The position numbers and the translations under genes were made by a program. The notes beneath the pieces were generated by a model. It did no database searches and was not told the origin of the DNA. It saw nothing but the letters and a program-made list of their open reading frames with translations. Below, one piece after another: positions 7,907-15,434 of a stretch of DNA of 64,000 nucleotides (the stretch's first letter is position 1; every line of letters begins with the position of its first letter). Location: NCBI RefSeq assembly GCF_012034175.1, contig NZ_JAATEJ010000019.1:115611-179610 (forward strand), written 5' to 3'. The stretch is from Actinacidiphila epipremni (lineage in GTDB: Bacteria > Actinomycetota > Actinomycetes > Streptomycetales > Streptomycetaceae).

Positions 7907-7920
7907 CGGGCATATGCCCG
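7907..7920. promoter_or_regulatory. Perfect palindrome CGGGCATATGCCCG, candidate operator
   Basis: A 14-bp perfect palindrome lying 45 bp upstream of the peptide gene start at 7862, in the only lower-GC stretch of that promoter region. Candidate operator of the 7862-3466 operon. Confidence 0.4.
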
Positions 7921-8078
7921 CAAACCGGACGGGGTGATCGGTCGGGGCGGTGCGCTGAGCTGCGGGAACGCGGGCGGTAGTCTCTGCTCGGAGGGGGGTC
8001 GGGGCGTGGGGGTCGGGCTCTGTGCGGGGTGGCGTGCGGGTGCCGTTCGGGGGGTGGTGGTGGGGTCGGGGCCGCTTC

Positions 8079-8165
8079 GGGGGGTACCTCCTCGGACTGC
8101 GCACATCGACCTCGCTGCGTCTCCGGTGACCTCTTGTCGTGCGCAGTCCTGCGGGGGCACCCCCC
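8079..8165. repeat. 87-bp palindromic element with imperfect terminal inverted repeats
   Basis: The left arm 8079-8104 (GGGGGGTACC then GGACTGCGCAC) and right arm 8139-8165 (GTGCGCAGTCC then GGCACCCCCC) are inverted copies of about 26 bp that differ mainly in the middle, with a 34-bp centre. The shape is that of a small MITE or long hairpin. No reading frame lies inside. Confidence 0.55.
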
Positions 8166-8192
8166 GAACCAGCCCCTCCCGCTCGCGCCGAA

Positions 8193-8590
8193 CCTCTGAC
8201 CGCCGGTGGGGGGTGGGGGTGGGGGTGGGTGGGCCCGGTCCCTGCCGCTCGCCCCGTGCCTCTGGCCCCCGGTGGGGGTCCGGGTGGGTGGGGGTCCGGT
8301 CCCTGCCGCCCTTGTCGGGCCTCTGGCCGCCGGTGGGGGCTCGGGTGGGTGGGGCCAAGGTTCCTGCCGCTCTCGTCGGGCCTCTGACCGCCCGTCGGAG
8401 CTGAGGTGGGTGGGGGTCCGGTCCCTGCCGCCCTTGTCGGACCTCTGGCCGCTGGTGGGGGTGGGGGTGGGTGGGGGCCCGATCTCCTCCCCTCGCGTCG
8501 GGCCTCTGGCCGCCGGTCGGAGCTGAGGTGGGTGGGGGTCCGGTCCCTGCCGCCCTTGTCGGGCGGCTGGCCGGCGGGGGGCGGGGGCGT
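8193..8590. repeat. 61-bp G-rich tandem repeats (about 6.5 units)
   Basis: Each unit begins CCTCTGGCCGCCGGT, continues through a G-rich block with several GGG runs (GGTGGGGG, GGGTGGGTGGGGG), and ends CCTGCCGCCCTTGTCGGG. Units start at 8193 (66 bp), 8259, 8320, 8381, 8442 and 8503 (61 bp each), with a decayed partial unit from 8564. A period of 61 is not a multiple of 3, so the array is non-coding despite open frames on the minus strand. Plus-strand G-tracts could form G-quadruplexes (inference). Confidence 0.85.
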
Positions 8591-8614
8591 GTGGGTTGGT
8601 GGGTCGCGGGCAGG

Positions 8615-9532
8615 ATGCCCGTCATGGAGGCAGCAGATGAAAGCCATGCCCCCCGGCCCGGCGACCGGTCCGGCGGCCGGTCCGCGGGCCCCGCGTCGGG
8701 CGAGGCGCCGGACGGCGCGCCCGCCCCGCCGGGGCATGCTCCCAGCGCGGGTCCGGTGGCGGATGGCGTGGAAGGTCGCGCGGTGGGTGGGGGGTTGCGG
8801 GTGGGGCTGGTGGGGGTGGCCGTTTTGGTGCTCGCGGTTGGGGTTGGGCTTGGGGTGGGCGGGGATGGTGGGGGGTGGGCGTACGGGCATGGGGTCGGCG
8901 GCGGTTCGCGGCTTCGCGGGGGAAGCACCTTTCGTGGTGGGGATGCCGGGAGCGTCGTGCTCGACGGGGTGTCGGGGCGGGTGCGGGTCACCGCGGAGCC
9001 GGGCGCCCGCGAGGTCAGCGGGAGCTTTCAGCGGGCTGACGGCCGGCCCGCGCTCGTGCGGGCCGGCGGTGGTCAGGGCAGGGGCGGCACCCTCACGGTG
9101 AGCTGCGCCGACGAAGGCGGCGCCCCGCAGCCATGCGACGGCGACCTCGTGCTGGTCGTCCCCGAGCACACCGGCCTGCGGCTGCGGCAGACCTCGGGGG
9201 AGGCGGACGTGGACGGGCTCGGCGGGGACGAGGTGAGCCTCACCGGCTCGTCACTGCGGCTCACGACGCACGCGCTGCACCCGGCGCACGCGGACGTCAC
9301 CCTCACGTCGGGCAGCGCCGACCTCGGGTTCTCCGCCGCGCCGGGCGACCTCGACCTGCACGCGACCTCCGCGTCCGTGGCCGTACGGCTGCCGCAGGTC
9401 GACGGCGGCTACGCGGTCAGCACGAACGCCACGTCCGCCGACGTCCAGGTGCAGGTCCCGCGCGACGACGCCGCCTCGCACCATGTCGCCGTGACCGTCA
9501 CCTCGGGCTCCCTGGCGCTGCAGAACGCCTGA
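8615..9532 (+). CDS. Membrane-anchored DUF4097-like beta-strand repeat protein
   Basis: 305 residues. A Pro/Gly/Ala-rich cytosolic leader of about 60 residues is followed by one transmembrane helix (LRVGLVGVAVLVLAVGVGLGV). The outer part carries repeated short strands (TSGEADVDGL, SLTGSSLRL, VTLTSGSADLGF, LDLHATSASVAV, VSTNATSADVQVQV, VAVTVTSGSLAL), the pattern of DUF4097/adhesin-type right-handed beta proteins. Two Cys (SCADEGGAPQPC) may form a disulfide. Role unknown; relatives are often linked to envelope regulation. The start is uncertain between ATG 8615 and ATG 8624, neither with a strong ribosome site. The tandem repeat array ends just upstream. Confidence 0.65.
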   Translation: MPVMEAADESHAPRPGDRSGGRSAGPASGEAPDGAPAPPGHAPSAGPVADGVEGRAVGGGLRVGLVGVAVLVLAVGVGLGVGGDGGGWAYGHGVGGGSRLRGGSTFRGGDAGSVVLDGVSGRVRVTAEPGAREVSGSFQRADGRPALVRAGGGQGRGGTLTVSCADEGGAPQPCDGDLVLVVPEHTGLRLRQTSGEADVDGLGGDEVSLTGSSLRLTTHALHPAHADVTLTSGSADLGFSAAPGDLDLHATSASVAVRLPQVDGGYAVSTNATSADVQVQVPRDDAASHHVAVTVTSGSLALQNA

Positions 9533-9543
9533 CGGAGCGGCGG

Positions 9544-10023
9544 TCAGCTCACCGCCTGCCGCACCAGCGCCGTGATGCGCTCCTCGTCGGCCGCCGTCAG
9601 ATCCGCCGTCAGGGCGTACGCGGTGGGCCACATCGTGCCCTCGTCGATACGGGCCTGGTCGCTGAAGCCGAGCGTGGCGTACCGGGTCTTGAACTTGTGC
9701 GCGCTCTGGAAGTGGCACACGACCTTGCCGTCGCGCGCATACGCGGGCATGCCGTACCAGAGCTTCGGCGTCAGCCCGGGTGCGGCGGCGCGGACGAGCG
9801 CGTGCACGCGGGCGGCGAGGACGCGGTCGGCCTCCGGGAGCTCGGCGATCTTCGCGAGCACCTCCGCCTCGGTGTCGGCGCCCTTGCCCGCCTTGGAGCC
9901 GCGCCGCGCGGCCCCCTCCGCCTTGAGCTCCTTCGCGCGGTCCTTCATCGCGGCGCGCTCGTCCTCGGTGAAGCCGTCGTACGACGCGCCGCCGCCCGAC
10001 GTGTTCTTGCTGCTGGCCTGCAT
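9544..10023 (-). CDS. DUF1801-family protein
   Basis: 159 residues. After a charged N-terminus (TEDERAAMKDRAKELKAE) the core shows the DUF1801/YdhG pattern: APGLTPKLWYGMPAYARDGKVVCHFQSAHKFKTRYATLGF. Relatives are small cytosolic proteins, some described as frataxin-like or iron-chaperone-like, with weak functional evidence. Convergent with the DUF4097 gene, stops 11 bp apart. ATG start; upstream lies the 13-bp stem-loop at 10081-10138. Confidence 0.75.
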   Translation of the reverse strand: MQASSKNTSGGGASYDGFTEDERAAMKDRAKELKAEGAARRGSKAGKGADTEAEVLAKIAELPEADRVLAARVHALVRAAAPGLTPKLWYGMPAYARDGKVVCHFQSAHKFKTRYATLGFSDQARIDEGTMWPTAYALTADLTAADEERITALVRQAVS

Positions 10024-10080
10024 CGCGGTGGTCCTCTCCGGCCCGGCGGCCGTCCGCCGCCCGGGGTGGGACCCATGCTA

Positions 10081-10138
10081 GGGAGCGCCCGCGGCGGCGG
10101 CTTCTCGAAAACCGACCGGCTGCGTCGCGGGCGCTCCC
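10081..10138 (-). terminator. Perfect 13-bp inverted repeat downstream of the DHA2 exporter
   Basis: Arms GGGAGCGCCCGCG (10081-10093) and its exact complement (10126-10138) with a 32-base loop. It lies about 105 bp past the exporter stop and 58 bp before the DUF1801 start. A terminator is likely; a regulatory hairpin for DUF1801 is possible. Confidence 0.45.
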
Positions 10139-10242
10139 CCGGCGTGGACCCCCGCCGGCGGCCACCGCGTGCCTCCGCGCCGGGGGCCACGGGCCGGCGG
10201 GAGGCGGGAACGCGGTGCGCCGGCGGGGGAGTCGGCAGGGCG

Positions 10243-11802
10243 TCAGTCCAGCGCGGGGGTCAGGTCGCGGTCCCCGGCGGGGGTCGCGGCCTGGGCCGGC
10301 GGGAGGCGGCGCGGCAGTACGGTCGCGGCGATGACGATCGCCCCGAGCAGCAGGGCCGCGCCGAGGGTCAGGCCCAGGGCGTAACCGGAGTTGGCGGACG
10401 CGAGCGTGAGGTGGTCGCCGGTGCGGTGGGCCGCGGCGGTGCCGAGGGCGGCGAGGCCGAGCGAACCGCCCACCTGGCGCGAGCTGTTGAGCAGGCCCGA
10501 GGCGGTGCCGGCCTCGTGCGGGGCGACGCCGGCGGTCGCGGTGGAGACCACCGGGCCGAGGCACAGGCCGAAGCCGGTGCCGGCGACCAGCGACGGGCCC
10601 AGGACGTCGGCGGCGAAGGAGCCGCCCGCGCTGATCTGCCCGAACCAGGCCAGGCCCACCGCGGTGAGCAGCCCGCCGGCGATGAGCAGCCCGCGCGGCG
10701 GATAGCGGTAGCCGAGCTTGACGGCGAGGACGGAGCCGGCGATCAGCGCGAAGGTGAAGGGCAGGAACATCGCACCGGTCATCGCCGGGCCCTCCCCGAT
10801 GACGCGCTGGAGGTAGAGCGAGACGAAGTAGAAGGCCGGCGTCATGGCCGCGCCCACCAGCAGGTTGAAGCCGTTGGCGCCGGAGACCGAGCGGTTGGCG
10901 AACAGGCCCAGGCGGATGAGGGGTTCGCGGCGGGTGCCGCGCTCGACGGCGACGAAGGCGACGAGCAGCGCGACGGCGACCGCGAGGGTGAGAAGCGTCT
11001 GCACGGAGGTCCAGCCGTGCTGGTCGGTGCGGACGACGCCGTAGACCAGCAGGGTCATGCCGCCGGTGGCCAGGACCGCGCCGAGCGCGTCGGGCCGGCC
11101 GCCGCGCCGGCTGCCGGCGGTGTCGCCGGCGACCCCGCGCCAGGCCAGCGCGAGCGCGAGGGCGGCCATGGGTACGTTGACGAACATCACCCAGCGCCAG
11201 CTCGCGTACTGCGTGAGCAGCCCGCCGATGACGACACCGAGCGCGCCGCCGGCCGCGTTCGTCGCGCTCCACACGCCGAAGGCCCGCACGCGCTCGCGCC
11301 CGCCGGGGAAGGTGGCGGTGAGCAGCGCGAGGGCGGCGGGGGCGAGGGTGGCGGCTCCCACGCCCTGGACGGCCCGGGCGGCGATCAGCTCGCCGGGCTC
11401 CTGTGCGAGGCCGCCCGCGAGCGAGGCCAGCGCGAAGAGGACGAGCCCGAGGGTGAGCACCCGCTTGCGGCCGAAGGCGTCGGCCGCCTTGCCGCCGAGC
11501 AGCAGCAGCCCGCCGAAGGTGAGGGCGTACGCGTGGATGACCCAGGTCAGCCCGGCGGCGTCGAAGCCGAGGCCGGAGGCGATCCGCGGGAGCCCGACGT
11601 TCACGACGGAGACGTCCAGCGACACCATGAACTGCACGACGGCGACCACGGCGAGCGTGACCCCGGCCCGCCCGCCGGCGCCACCGGCCCCGACGCCGTC
11701 ACCGCCGCCGCCCGCGCCCGCGCCCGCGCCGAATTCGGCCGCGCCCCCGGCCGCGGAGCCGTCGTTCCGCGGGCTGCCGCCCGCAGGGCTTCGTGTGCTC
11801 AT
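10243..11802 (-). CDS. DHA2-type MFS multidrug exporter (EmrB/QacA-like)
   Basis: 519 residues. A Gly/Ala-rich cytosolic N-terminus is followed by about 14 membrane helices. Motif A is visible as GGKAADAFGRKRVL, and the DHA2 signatures DVSVVNVGLPRIA (helix 1) and GVGAATLAPAALALL (motif C region) are present. Expected to export a hydrophobic toxic compound using proton antiport. The ATG at 11802 has GGAGAG 5 bases upstream. It is divergent from a TetR gene and a strong palindromic operator lies 39 bp upstream of the start, so TetR repression relieved by a ligand is the natural model. Confidence 0.88.
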   Translation of the reverse strand: MSTRSPAGGSPRNDGSAAGGAAEFGAGAGAGGGGDGVGAGGAGGRAGVTLAVVAVVQFMVSLDVSVVNVGLPRIASGLGFDAAGLTWVIHAYALTFGGLLLLGGKAADAFGRKRVLTLGLVLFALASLAGGLAQEPGELIAARAVQGVGAATLAPAALALLTATFPGGRERVRAFGVWSATNAAGGALGVVIGGLLTQYASWRWVMFVNVPMAALALALAWRGVAGDTAGSRRGGRPDALGAVLATGGMTLLVYGVVRTDQHGWTSVQTLLTLAVAVALLVAFVAVERGTRREPLIRLGLFANRSVSGANGFNLLVGAAMTPAFYFVSLYLQRVIGEGPAMTGAMFLPFTFALIAGSVLAVKLGYRYPPRGLLIAGGLLTAVGLAWFGQISAGGSFAADVLGPSLVAGTGFGLCLGPVVSTATAGVAPHEAGTASGLLNSSRQVGGSLGLAALGTAAAHRTGDHLTLASANSGYALGLTLGAALLLGAIVIAATVLPRRLPPAQAATPAGDRDLTPALD

Positions 11803-11840
11803 CGTGCTCTCCGTTCTCGGCGTGACCGTGCCGCACTCGC

Positions 11841-11862
11841 CTTTAGGAACATGTTCCGAAAG
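11841..11862. promoter_or_regulatory. TetR-type operator, core GGAACATGTTCC
   Basis: The perfect 12-bp core palindrome (11846-11857) is extended on both sides by CTTT/AAAG after one unpaired base, giving a 22-bp operator. It sits in the exporter-TetR intergenic region, close to the exporter start. Confidence 0.75.
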
Positions 11863-12124
11863 TAGCACCGCCCAGCCGTATGCGCATCCGCGCAGGCCAG
11901 AAGCACGCCCGGCCGCAGGGGCGCCTACGACTGCGCCGCAGGGCGGCCCGCCCCGGCCGGTGGTCCGGATCGGACCGGACAGCCCCTTCCGGACGGTGGC
12001 GACCCGCGGGCCGCATACGGCCGGCCACACCTACAGCTGGCCACGCCGCTCCCCGCGCCCCTGCTGGTCGCCCCGCGGCGCGGGCCGCGGCTCGTGGGCG
12101 GGGGGCGCGGGGCATGATGGGGGG

Positions 12125-12814
12125 ATGCCACCCACCGCCCCCGCAGGGAAACGCACCGGTCGGCCGCCGCGCACCTCGCGGGCGGAGATCCTCAGCTCGG
12201 CCCGCCGGCTCATCGACCGGGACGGATGGGAGAAGCTCACCATCCGGCGGCTGGCCGCCGAGACCGGCGTGGGGGCGACGACGCTCTACCACCACATCCG
12301 CGACAAGGAGGACCTGCTCGTCCAGCTGCTCAACCACCACGTCGAGCAGCTGGAGCGCCCGCCGATGCCCGCCGACCCGCGCGAGCGCATCGTGCTCGCC
12401 GCGACCGCGATGCACGACGCGCTCGCCGGCTGGCCCTGGGCCGCGGAGGTCCTCACCACGGACGGCTTCGTCGGCCTGCTGGACGAGTCCGCGCTGTGGA
12501 TGGTCGACGCGATCCTCTCCGGCGCCGCCGACCTCGGCTGCACCCAGGAGCAGGGCGTCGACCTCTTCCGCAGCGTCTGGTACTACACCGTGGGCGAGAT
12601 CCTGGTGCGCGCCCGCACCCGGCGCCGCGAGGCGGAGGGCGATCTGCCGCAGTTCCGCTGGGAGTTCGACGCCGCGCAGGTCCCGCACCTGGCGGCAGTG
12701 GGGCGGCGCTGGCACGAACTGGCCGTACGCGACACGTATCCGCACGGCCTGCGCGTCTTCGTCGACGGCCTGCTCGCCGGCGCCGGGCCCACCGCCCCGC
12801 TCGGCGGCGGCTGA
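12125..12814 (+). CDS. TetR-family repressor of the adjacent exporter
   Basis: 229 residues. The N-terminal helix-turn-helix is clear (SRAEILSSARRLIDRDGWEKLTIRRLAAETGVGATTLYHHIRDKEDLLVQL, quoted here in short as LAAETGVGATTLYHHI, residues about 48-63). The C-terminal part resembles the TetR_C ligand domain (AATAMHDALAGWPWAAEVL, VDLFRSVWYYTVGEILV). Divergent from the DHA2 exporter gene, with the operator between them, so local and autoregulatory control is likely. The ATG at 12125 gives the shortest frame that keeps the whole domain; the ribosome site is a simple GGGGG run. Confidence 0.85.
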   Translation: MPPTAPAGKRTGRPPRTSRAEILSSARRLIDRDGWEKLTIRRLAAETGVGATTLYHHIRDKEDLLVQLLNHHVEQLERPPMPADPRERIVLAATAMHDALAGWPWAAEVLTTDGFVGLLDESALWMVDAILSGAADLGCTQEQGVDLFRSVWYYTVGEILVRARTRRREAEGDLPQFRWEFDAAQVPHLAAVGRRWHELAVRDTYPHGLRVFVDGLLAGAGPTAPLGGG

Positions 12815-12840
12815 ACTCCCACCCGGAGCGGGCGCACTTC

Positions 12841-12876
12841 GGACGGGCCTACCCGCATGCGCGCACGGGCCCGTCC
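12841..12876 (+). terminator. Stem-loop after the TetR gene
   Basis: 9-bp perfect arms GGACGGGCC / GGCCCGTCC with an 18-base loop, starting 26 bp after the stop codon. No T-tract. Confidence 0.5.
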
Positions 12877-12940
12877 AACTCCCCCGCGCAGAGGTGAAGT
12901 TGAGCGGTCGCCGACCGCCCCAGACGCCTCACGCTCACCA

Positions 12941-12956
12941 ATTGGTCTGGACCTAT
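12941..12956 (+). promoter_or_regulatory. DasR-like operator (dre) ATTGGTCTGGACCTAT
   Basis: The 16 bases differ at two positions from the Streptomyces dre consensus as I recall it (A-C/T-TGGTCTAGACCA-A/C-T). It lies 115 bp upstream of a small secreted protein gene. DasR represses chitin and N-acetylglucosamine genes, so that gene may belong to this regulon (inference). Confidence 0.55.
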
Positions 12957-13070
12957 TGAGTACCCGGCCGCCACCCGGCACCCTTGATCCCGCGCGCGCG
13001 TTCCCCCTGCACCACACCCTGCCCACTCGGCGGGCGCTTCCGCCTGCCGCGGAAAGGAGTTGTGATCCAC

Positions 13071-13310
13071 ATGCGCACCAGGTTCCTGACCCGGGCGGCC
13101 ACCGCCGCCGCCGGCGCGGTCCTCGCCCTCGGTATCGCCACCGCGACCGCCCAGGCGTCCCCGCCGCCCGGCAGCGGCTTCATGTTCATGGGCTACTACC
13201 CGACGTACGACAGCTGCGTCGCCGCCGCCCAGGCCAACGCGCCCATCCACGGCCCGGTCTACATCTGCGAGTACGGCACCAACAACCTCTACCTGCTCTG
13301 GATGCACTGA
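13071..13310 (+). CDS. Small secreted protein (about 50 residues mature)
   Basis: 79 residues. The ATG at 13071 has AAAGGAG 11 bases upstream; an in-frame GTG at 13062 is too close to that site. The signal peptide is textbook (MRTRFLTRAATAAAGAVLAL ending TAQASP). The mature part is rich in Tyr, Met and Pro and has two Cys (YDSCVAAAQ and YICEYG) that can form one disulfide. No known domain. The DasR-like box upstream hints at expression with chitin utilisation. A strong bidirectional terminator follows. Confidence 0.75.
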   Translation: MRTRFLTRAATAAAGAVLALGIATATAQASPPPGSGFMFMGYYPTYDSCVAAAQANAPIHGPVYICEYGTNNLYLLWMH

Positions 13311-13311
13311 C

Positions 13312-13360
13312 CCGGTAGCCGGCAACCGGTAGCCACAGCTAGCCGGTAGCCGGTAGCCGG
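13312..13360. repeat. Short CCGGTAGC direct repeats
   Basis: Directly after the stop codon, the unit CCGGTAGC (or CCGGCAAC/CACAGCTAGC variants) recurs five to six times in 49 bp. Non-coding slippage-type repeat. Confidence 0.6.
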
Positions 13361-13370
13361 GAAACGCGTC

Positions 13371-13408
13371 GGGCCGCCTGCCCCGGGGAGTTGGGGGGCA
13401 GACGGCCC
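13371..13408. terminator. Bidirectional stem-loop terminator
   Basis: Arms GGGCCGCCTGCCCC and GGGGGCAGACGGCCC pair over about 14 bp with one mismatch; the loop is about 10 bases. It lies between convergent genes ending at 13310 and 13425. Confidence 0.75.
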
Positions 13409-13424
13409 GGCGTGCGGGGGGAGG

Positions 13425-13973
13425 TCAGTTGCCGACGCGCGGCAGGCCGGCCAGCGGACCCGGCAGTGCGGTGTTGGTCTGCTGGGCCCGCATGAGCGCG
13501 AGCACCGTGCCGACGCCGGCCAGGACCAGGCTCAGCCAGAAGCTGAAGCCGTGGCTGAGGACGTCGCCGAAGTCGTCGTGCGCGAAGATCGCGATGACGT
13601 AGAGGACGAAGCTGACCCCGAAGGCCAGCAGGGTCAGCACCCGCGGGGCCGCCGGCAGCGAGACCGTCGGCGCGAAGATGCTCAGGGCGAGGATCCCGGC
13701 GGCCACGACGCTGAAGGCCATCGCGAACCACGCGAGGAACAGCCCGCCGTCCCAGTGCCAGGCGCCGTAGCTCTTGCTGAAGGGCAGGCCGATGCTGCTG
13801 TAATCCAGCGTGTAGTAGCTGAAGAACGAGAAGATGAACACGATGAGCCCGATACCGAGAATCGCCCAGTCGAGGCGATTGACGGATGCGGGGTCGAACG
13901 AGCCCCCGGGCCGGCCGCCCGCTTTCGGCGGCGTGGCCGGCGGTCCGGGGGGCGGCGGCACCTCGTACGTCAT
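13425..13973 (-). CDS. Four-helix integral membrane protein, unknown function
   Basis: 182 residues. A Pro/Gly-rich cytosolic N-terminus (EVPPPPGPPATPPKAGG) is followed by four hydrophobic helices: WAILGIGLIVFIFSFFSYYT, LFLAWFAMAFSVVAAGILAL, VLTLLAFGVSFVLYVIAIFA and FWLSLVLAGVGTVLALM. The layout resembles small actinobacterial membrane proteins associated with division or envelope stress, but no specific family is certain. The ATG at 13973 has AGGGAG upstream; the longer frame would need a TTG at 14003 that overlaps this ribosome site. A perfect 8-3-8 palindrome lies 58 bp upstream. Confidence 0.75.
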   Translation of the reverse strand: MTYEVPPPPGPPATPPKAGGRPGGSFDPASVNRLDWAILGIGLIVFIFSFFSYYTLDYSSIGLPFSKSYGAWHWDGGLFLAWFAMAFSVVAAGILALSIFAPTVSLPAAPRVLTLLAFGVSFVLYVIAIFAHDDFGDVLSHGFSFWLSLVLAGVGTVLALMRAQQTNTALPGPLAGLPRVGN

Positions 13974-14030
13974 GGCGTGATGTCTCCCTGTGCTTATGGA
14001 CAATTGCAGGTGGGCGGCTGAGACTATCGC

Positions 14031-14049
14031 CTGACGTGTCTCACGTCAG
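14031..14049. promoter_or_regulatory. Perfect palindrome CTGACGTGTCTCACGTCAG, candidate operator
   Basis: 8-bp arms around TCT, upstream of the four-helix membrane protein gene. It has the same 8-3-8 geometry as the palindrome at 42327-42345 but a different sequence. Confidence 0.5.
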
Positions 14050-14379
14050 CATTTTGCGGCGAGCTGTGTGCGGCGGTTCCGAATGAGTCGTGGCGCTACC
14101 CCAGAAACGCATGGGACGTCAGTCGGCTGGACGGATGCGCGGGAATGGCCGCCGTAATCGCTTACGCGTACGGTTGAGTAAAGCAACCGCGATGTGGGGG
14201 CAATTCGGGCGTAAATCGGTGCCCTTCGGGGCACGCGGGCCCGCAGCGCGCCTGCCGCGCCGCGGCGACCCCCTCGAACGCCGCGGCACGGACAGGACGG
14301 CGCCCCGGCCGCCCGGGCAAGGGCGGCCGTGCGGCCCGTACGGGGAAGGTGACGCGTACGCGGCGGTCCGCAGTTCCGC
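14050..14379. other. Intergenic region, no gene seen
   Basis: About 330 bp between the membrane protein promoter and the end of the MpaB-family gene. Lower GC to about 14220, then GC-rich. No frame with convincing codon usage or ribosome site. Confidence 0.4.
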
Positions 14380-15366
14380 TCAGGACACCGCCGCCGGCTC
14401 GCGGGTGCGAGGGGCGCCGTAGCGCTTCCTGGCCTCGGCCGGGGTCAAGGTGGCCGGGTGCAGCGGCGGTCGGGCGGCGTGGTGGGCGCGCAGGATGTGG
14501 CCGCAGGTCGGGGCGATCGCCGAGGTCAGGGCGGTGGCGGGGGCGGGGTGGGCGGCCAGCCGCATCGTGAGGCGCAGCAGGGGGCGGCAGGCGCGGACGG
14601 CGGCGTGGGTGAGGCGGGGGCGGGGGAAGCCGGTGGTGCGCCAGAAGAAGTCCGGCATCGTGGTGAGGGTGAGCGCCGCGGTCACCCGGGAGACGGCCCA
14701 CAGGCGGGCGCCGACCGCGCGCAGCGGCGGCCACAGCAGGTACCGCATGCCGTCGTTGGCGCGCTCGGACGTGCACAGGGCCGGGCGCAGCCGGGCGAAG
14801 TAGCCGGCGGCCTCCTCCCGGGAGCGGGGGACGCCGGCGGGCCCGCAGGTCTGGAGCTCCGCGGCGGTCGCGCACTCGGCCCAGTAGCGCCGCTCCTCGG
14901 CCTCGTCGAGCCGCCCGGGACCGAAGTCCTCGTACGCGCGCAGCATCGAGTGCCAGGCGACGACGTGGACCCACAGCTGCGTGCCCGGGTGGTTGGCGCT
15001 GTAGCGGCGGCCGGTGACCGGGTCGGTTCCGGTGACCCGGGTGTGGATGCGGGTCACCGCCTGCGCCGTGCGGACGGCGGTGCGGGAGTCGCCGAGGGCG
15101 ATCGTGAGCAGGTAGCCGAAGGTCTGGTCGAAGCGGCCGTGCGGGTTGCGGTACATCCCGCCGCTGTCGGCGGCTGCCGCGGCGAGCAGCGGGTCCAGGT
15201 GCTCCAGGACGATCGCGCGCTGGAAGCCGATGAGGGCGGTGGGCGCCGCCCACACCTTCCAGCTCACCGATCCGGGCCCGAACAGGCCCTGGTCCAGGGC
15301 GCGCAGGGCGCCGCGCCGCACGGCGGCACCGTCGTCGTCATCGTCGGGGGCGGTGGTCAAGGGCAT
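14380..15366 (-). CDS. MpaB-family (DUF2236) oxygenase
   Basis: 328 residues. It shows the DUF2236/latex-clearing-protein-like pattern: an early GPGSVSWKVWAAPTALIGFQRA, then HGRFDQTFGYL, then the region RYSANHPGTQLWVHVVAWHSML rich in His and Trp, followed by YWAECATAAEL. Family members (fungal MpaB, rubber oxygenase Lcp) bind b-type heme and cleave or oxidise prenyl/lipid chains. The ATG at 15366 has GGAGG 9 bases upstream. It lies 68 bp after the FAD oxidase gene, so both may be one transcript acting on the same lipid-like substrate (inference). Confidence 0.8.
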   Translation of the reverse strand: MPLTTAPDDDDDGAAVRRGALRALDQGLFGPGSVSWKVWAAPTALIGFQRAIVLEHLDPLLAAAAADSGGMYRNPHGRFDQTFGYLLTIALGDSRTAVRTAQAVTRIHTRVTGTDPVTGRRYSANHPGTQLWVHVVAWHSMLRAYEDFGPGRLDEAEERRYWAECATAAELQTCGPAGVPRSREEAAGYFARLRPALCTSERANDGMRYLLWPPLRAVGARLWAVSRVTAALTLTTMPDFFWRTTGFPRPRLTHAAVRACRPLLRLTMRLAAHPAPATALTSAIAPTCGHILRAHHAARPPLHPATLTPAEARKRYGAPRTREPAAVS

Positions 15367-15434
15367 GGTGAAGTGCCTCCGGGCACGGGCGGTTTCGAGG
15401 GTCGGCACAGGGTCGGCGGGAGCAAGCGCCGGGC

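Noticed and set aside
8193..8590. CRISPR array
   Set aside because: Units are contiguous with no spacers and no cas genes are present.
7783..9169. Minus-strand frames with Pro/Arg/Gly repeats over the 61-bp array
   Set aside because: The repeat period is not divisible by 3, so each unit changes frame. Conserved protein repeats are impossible here.
9133..11865. 910-codon plus-strand open frame across the DUF1801 and DHA2 genes
   Set aside because: It is antisense to clear genes with family motifs. Long empty frames are expected in DNA of this GC content, and its Gly/Arg/Glu-rich translation shows no domain.
14003..14003. TTG start extending the four-helix membrane protein by 10 codons
   Set aside because: The extension covers the AGGGAG ribosome site of the ATG at 13973.
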